NCBI GenBank assembly: GCA_030039655.1
Contig: JASHVC010000320.1
Coordinates: 1-8,379, forward strand
Direction: 5' to 3'
Length of the DNA stretch: 8,379 nucleotides
From: Xanthobacteraceae bacterium
GTDB lineage: Bacteria > Pseudomonadota > Alphaproteobacteria > Rhizobiales > Xanthobacteraceae
Every line of letters starts with the position of its first letter. Positions within the stretch are counted from its first letter, which is position 1. The notes below the pieces were generated by a model. It saw nothing but the letters and a program-made list of their open reading frames with translations. It was not told the DNA's origin and ran no database searches. Below are positions 6,242-8,379 of this stretch, piece by piece. Made by a program: the position numbers and the translations under genes.

Positions 6242-6424
6242 CTACATCGGTCGGGTTTGCACGTTGGCGCCCAACCGAACGAGAGTTACCACGAAAATCA
6301 AGATAACAAAGGCGGCGAGCGCCAGCGCGATCGCGATCGAACGCGCGCGGCGCGCCCGGAGCTGCTGCTCCGTGAGCCTGATGCCGGTCTCCACTTCGGT
6401 ACCGGGTTTGTCGACGTCGTTCAT
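6242..6424 (-). CDS. coxF: CoxF-like small single-span membrane protein of the cox operon
   Basis: A 60-residue protein starting MNDVDKP. An acidic and polar N-terminus (1-20) is followed by a basic patch RARRAR (23-28), one hydrophobic helix (about 29-49) and a short tail ending in QTRPM. The basic patch before the helix predicts an N-in topology with the C-terminus in the periplasm. Small proteins of this design, with LTxEQxxxRRxRS before the helix, sit between ctaB and ctaG in many Rhizobiales and are annotated CoxF. Their role in oxidase structure or assembly is not established to my knowledge. The start at 6424 lies 11 bases after the ctaB stop, with GAG-rich sequence (GAGCGAGC) just upstream. 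An in-frame ATG at 6445 would add seven residues and overlap ctaB. The same frame is open much further upstream, but that part is antisense-like shadow of ctaB coding sequence. Confidence 0.85.
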   Translation of the reverse strand: MNDVDKPGTEVETGIRLTEQQLRARRARSIAIALALAAFVILIFVVTLVRLGANVQTRPM

Positions 6425-6435
6425 AAGCTCGCTCA

Positions 6436-8379
<1,944 letters not shown>

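Noticed and set aside
5111..6306. Plus-strand open frames opposite ctaE and ctaG (5111-5632 and 5641-6306)
   Set aside because: Antisense shadows of two well-identified genes, with no family features and no plausible ribosome-binding context.

Overview
The window is one strand of an alphaproteobacterial chromosome. Every convincing gene lies on the minus strand, so transcription runs from high to low coordinates. The gene order, the GC-rich code and protein signatures such as the small CoxF protein point to the order Hyphomicrobiales (Rhizobiales), probably close to the Bradyrhizobium/Rhodopseudomonas side. The genus cannot be fixed by reading alone.

Layout in transcription order: ctaD (cytochrome aa3 oxidase subunit I, 5' end outside the window, 8379-7356); ctaB (heme O synthase, 7359-6436); coxF (60-residue single-span membrane protein, 6424-6242); ctaG (Cox11 copper chaperone, 6219-5608); ctaE (subunit III, 5584-4694); a DUF983 zinc-ribbon membrane protein (4570-4169); surf1 (4172-3375); thrC (threonine synthase, 3242-1827); an M16 zinc peptidase (1830-559); and a RimJ/RimL-type GNAT acetyltransferase (528 to beyond position 1). 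Three junctions (ctaD/ctaB, DUF983/surf1, thrC/M16) are 4-base ATGA overlaps, and most others are gaps of 11-30 bases, so this reads as one long operon or a chain of coupled transcription units.

The first seven genes make and mature the aa3-type terminal oxidase. CtaD carries the heme a, heme a3 and CuB sites, and CtaE is the third core subunit. CtaB makes heme O, the precursor of heme A. CtaG delivers copper to CuB, and Surf1 assists heme insertion. CoxF and the DUF983 protein travel with them with less certain roles. ctaC (subunit II) is expected just upstream, outside the window. The last three genes form a metabolic/housekeeping tail with no obvious mechanistic link to the oxidase.

Only two spacers exceed 100 bases: 4571-4693 between ctaE and DUF983, and 3243-3374 between surf1 and thrC. 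Each holds an inverted-repeat structure: a degenerate intergenic palindromic repeat at 4635-4680, and a perfect 10-bp inverted repeat at 3258-3279 just before the thrC ribosome-binding site. These are the most interesting non-coding signals here.

I found no mobile element, CRISPR array, tRNA or rRNA and no unfamiliar gene cluster. The window is essentially a conventional respiratory operon, and I do not see a previously undescribed system in it.
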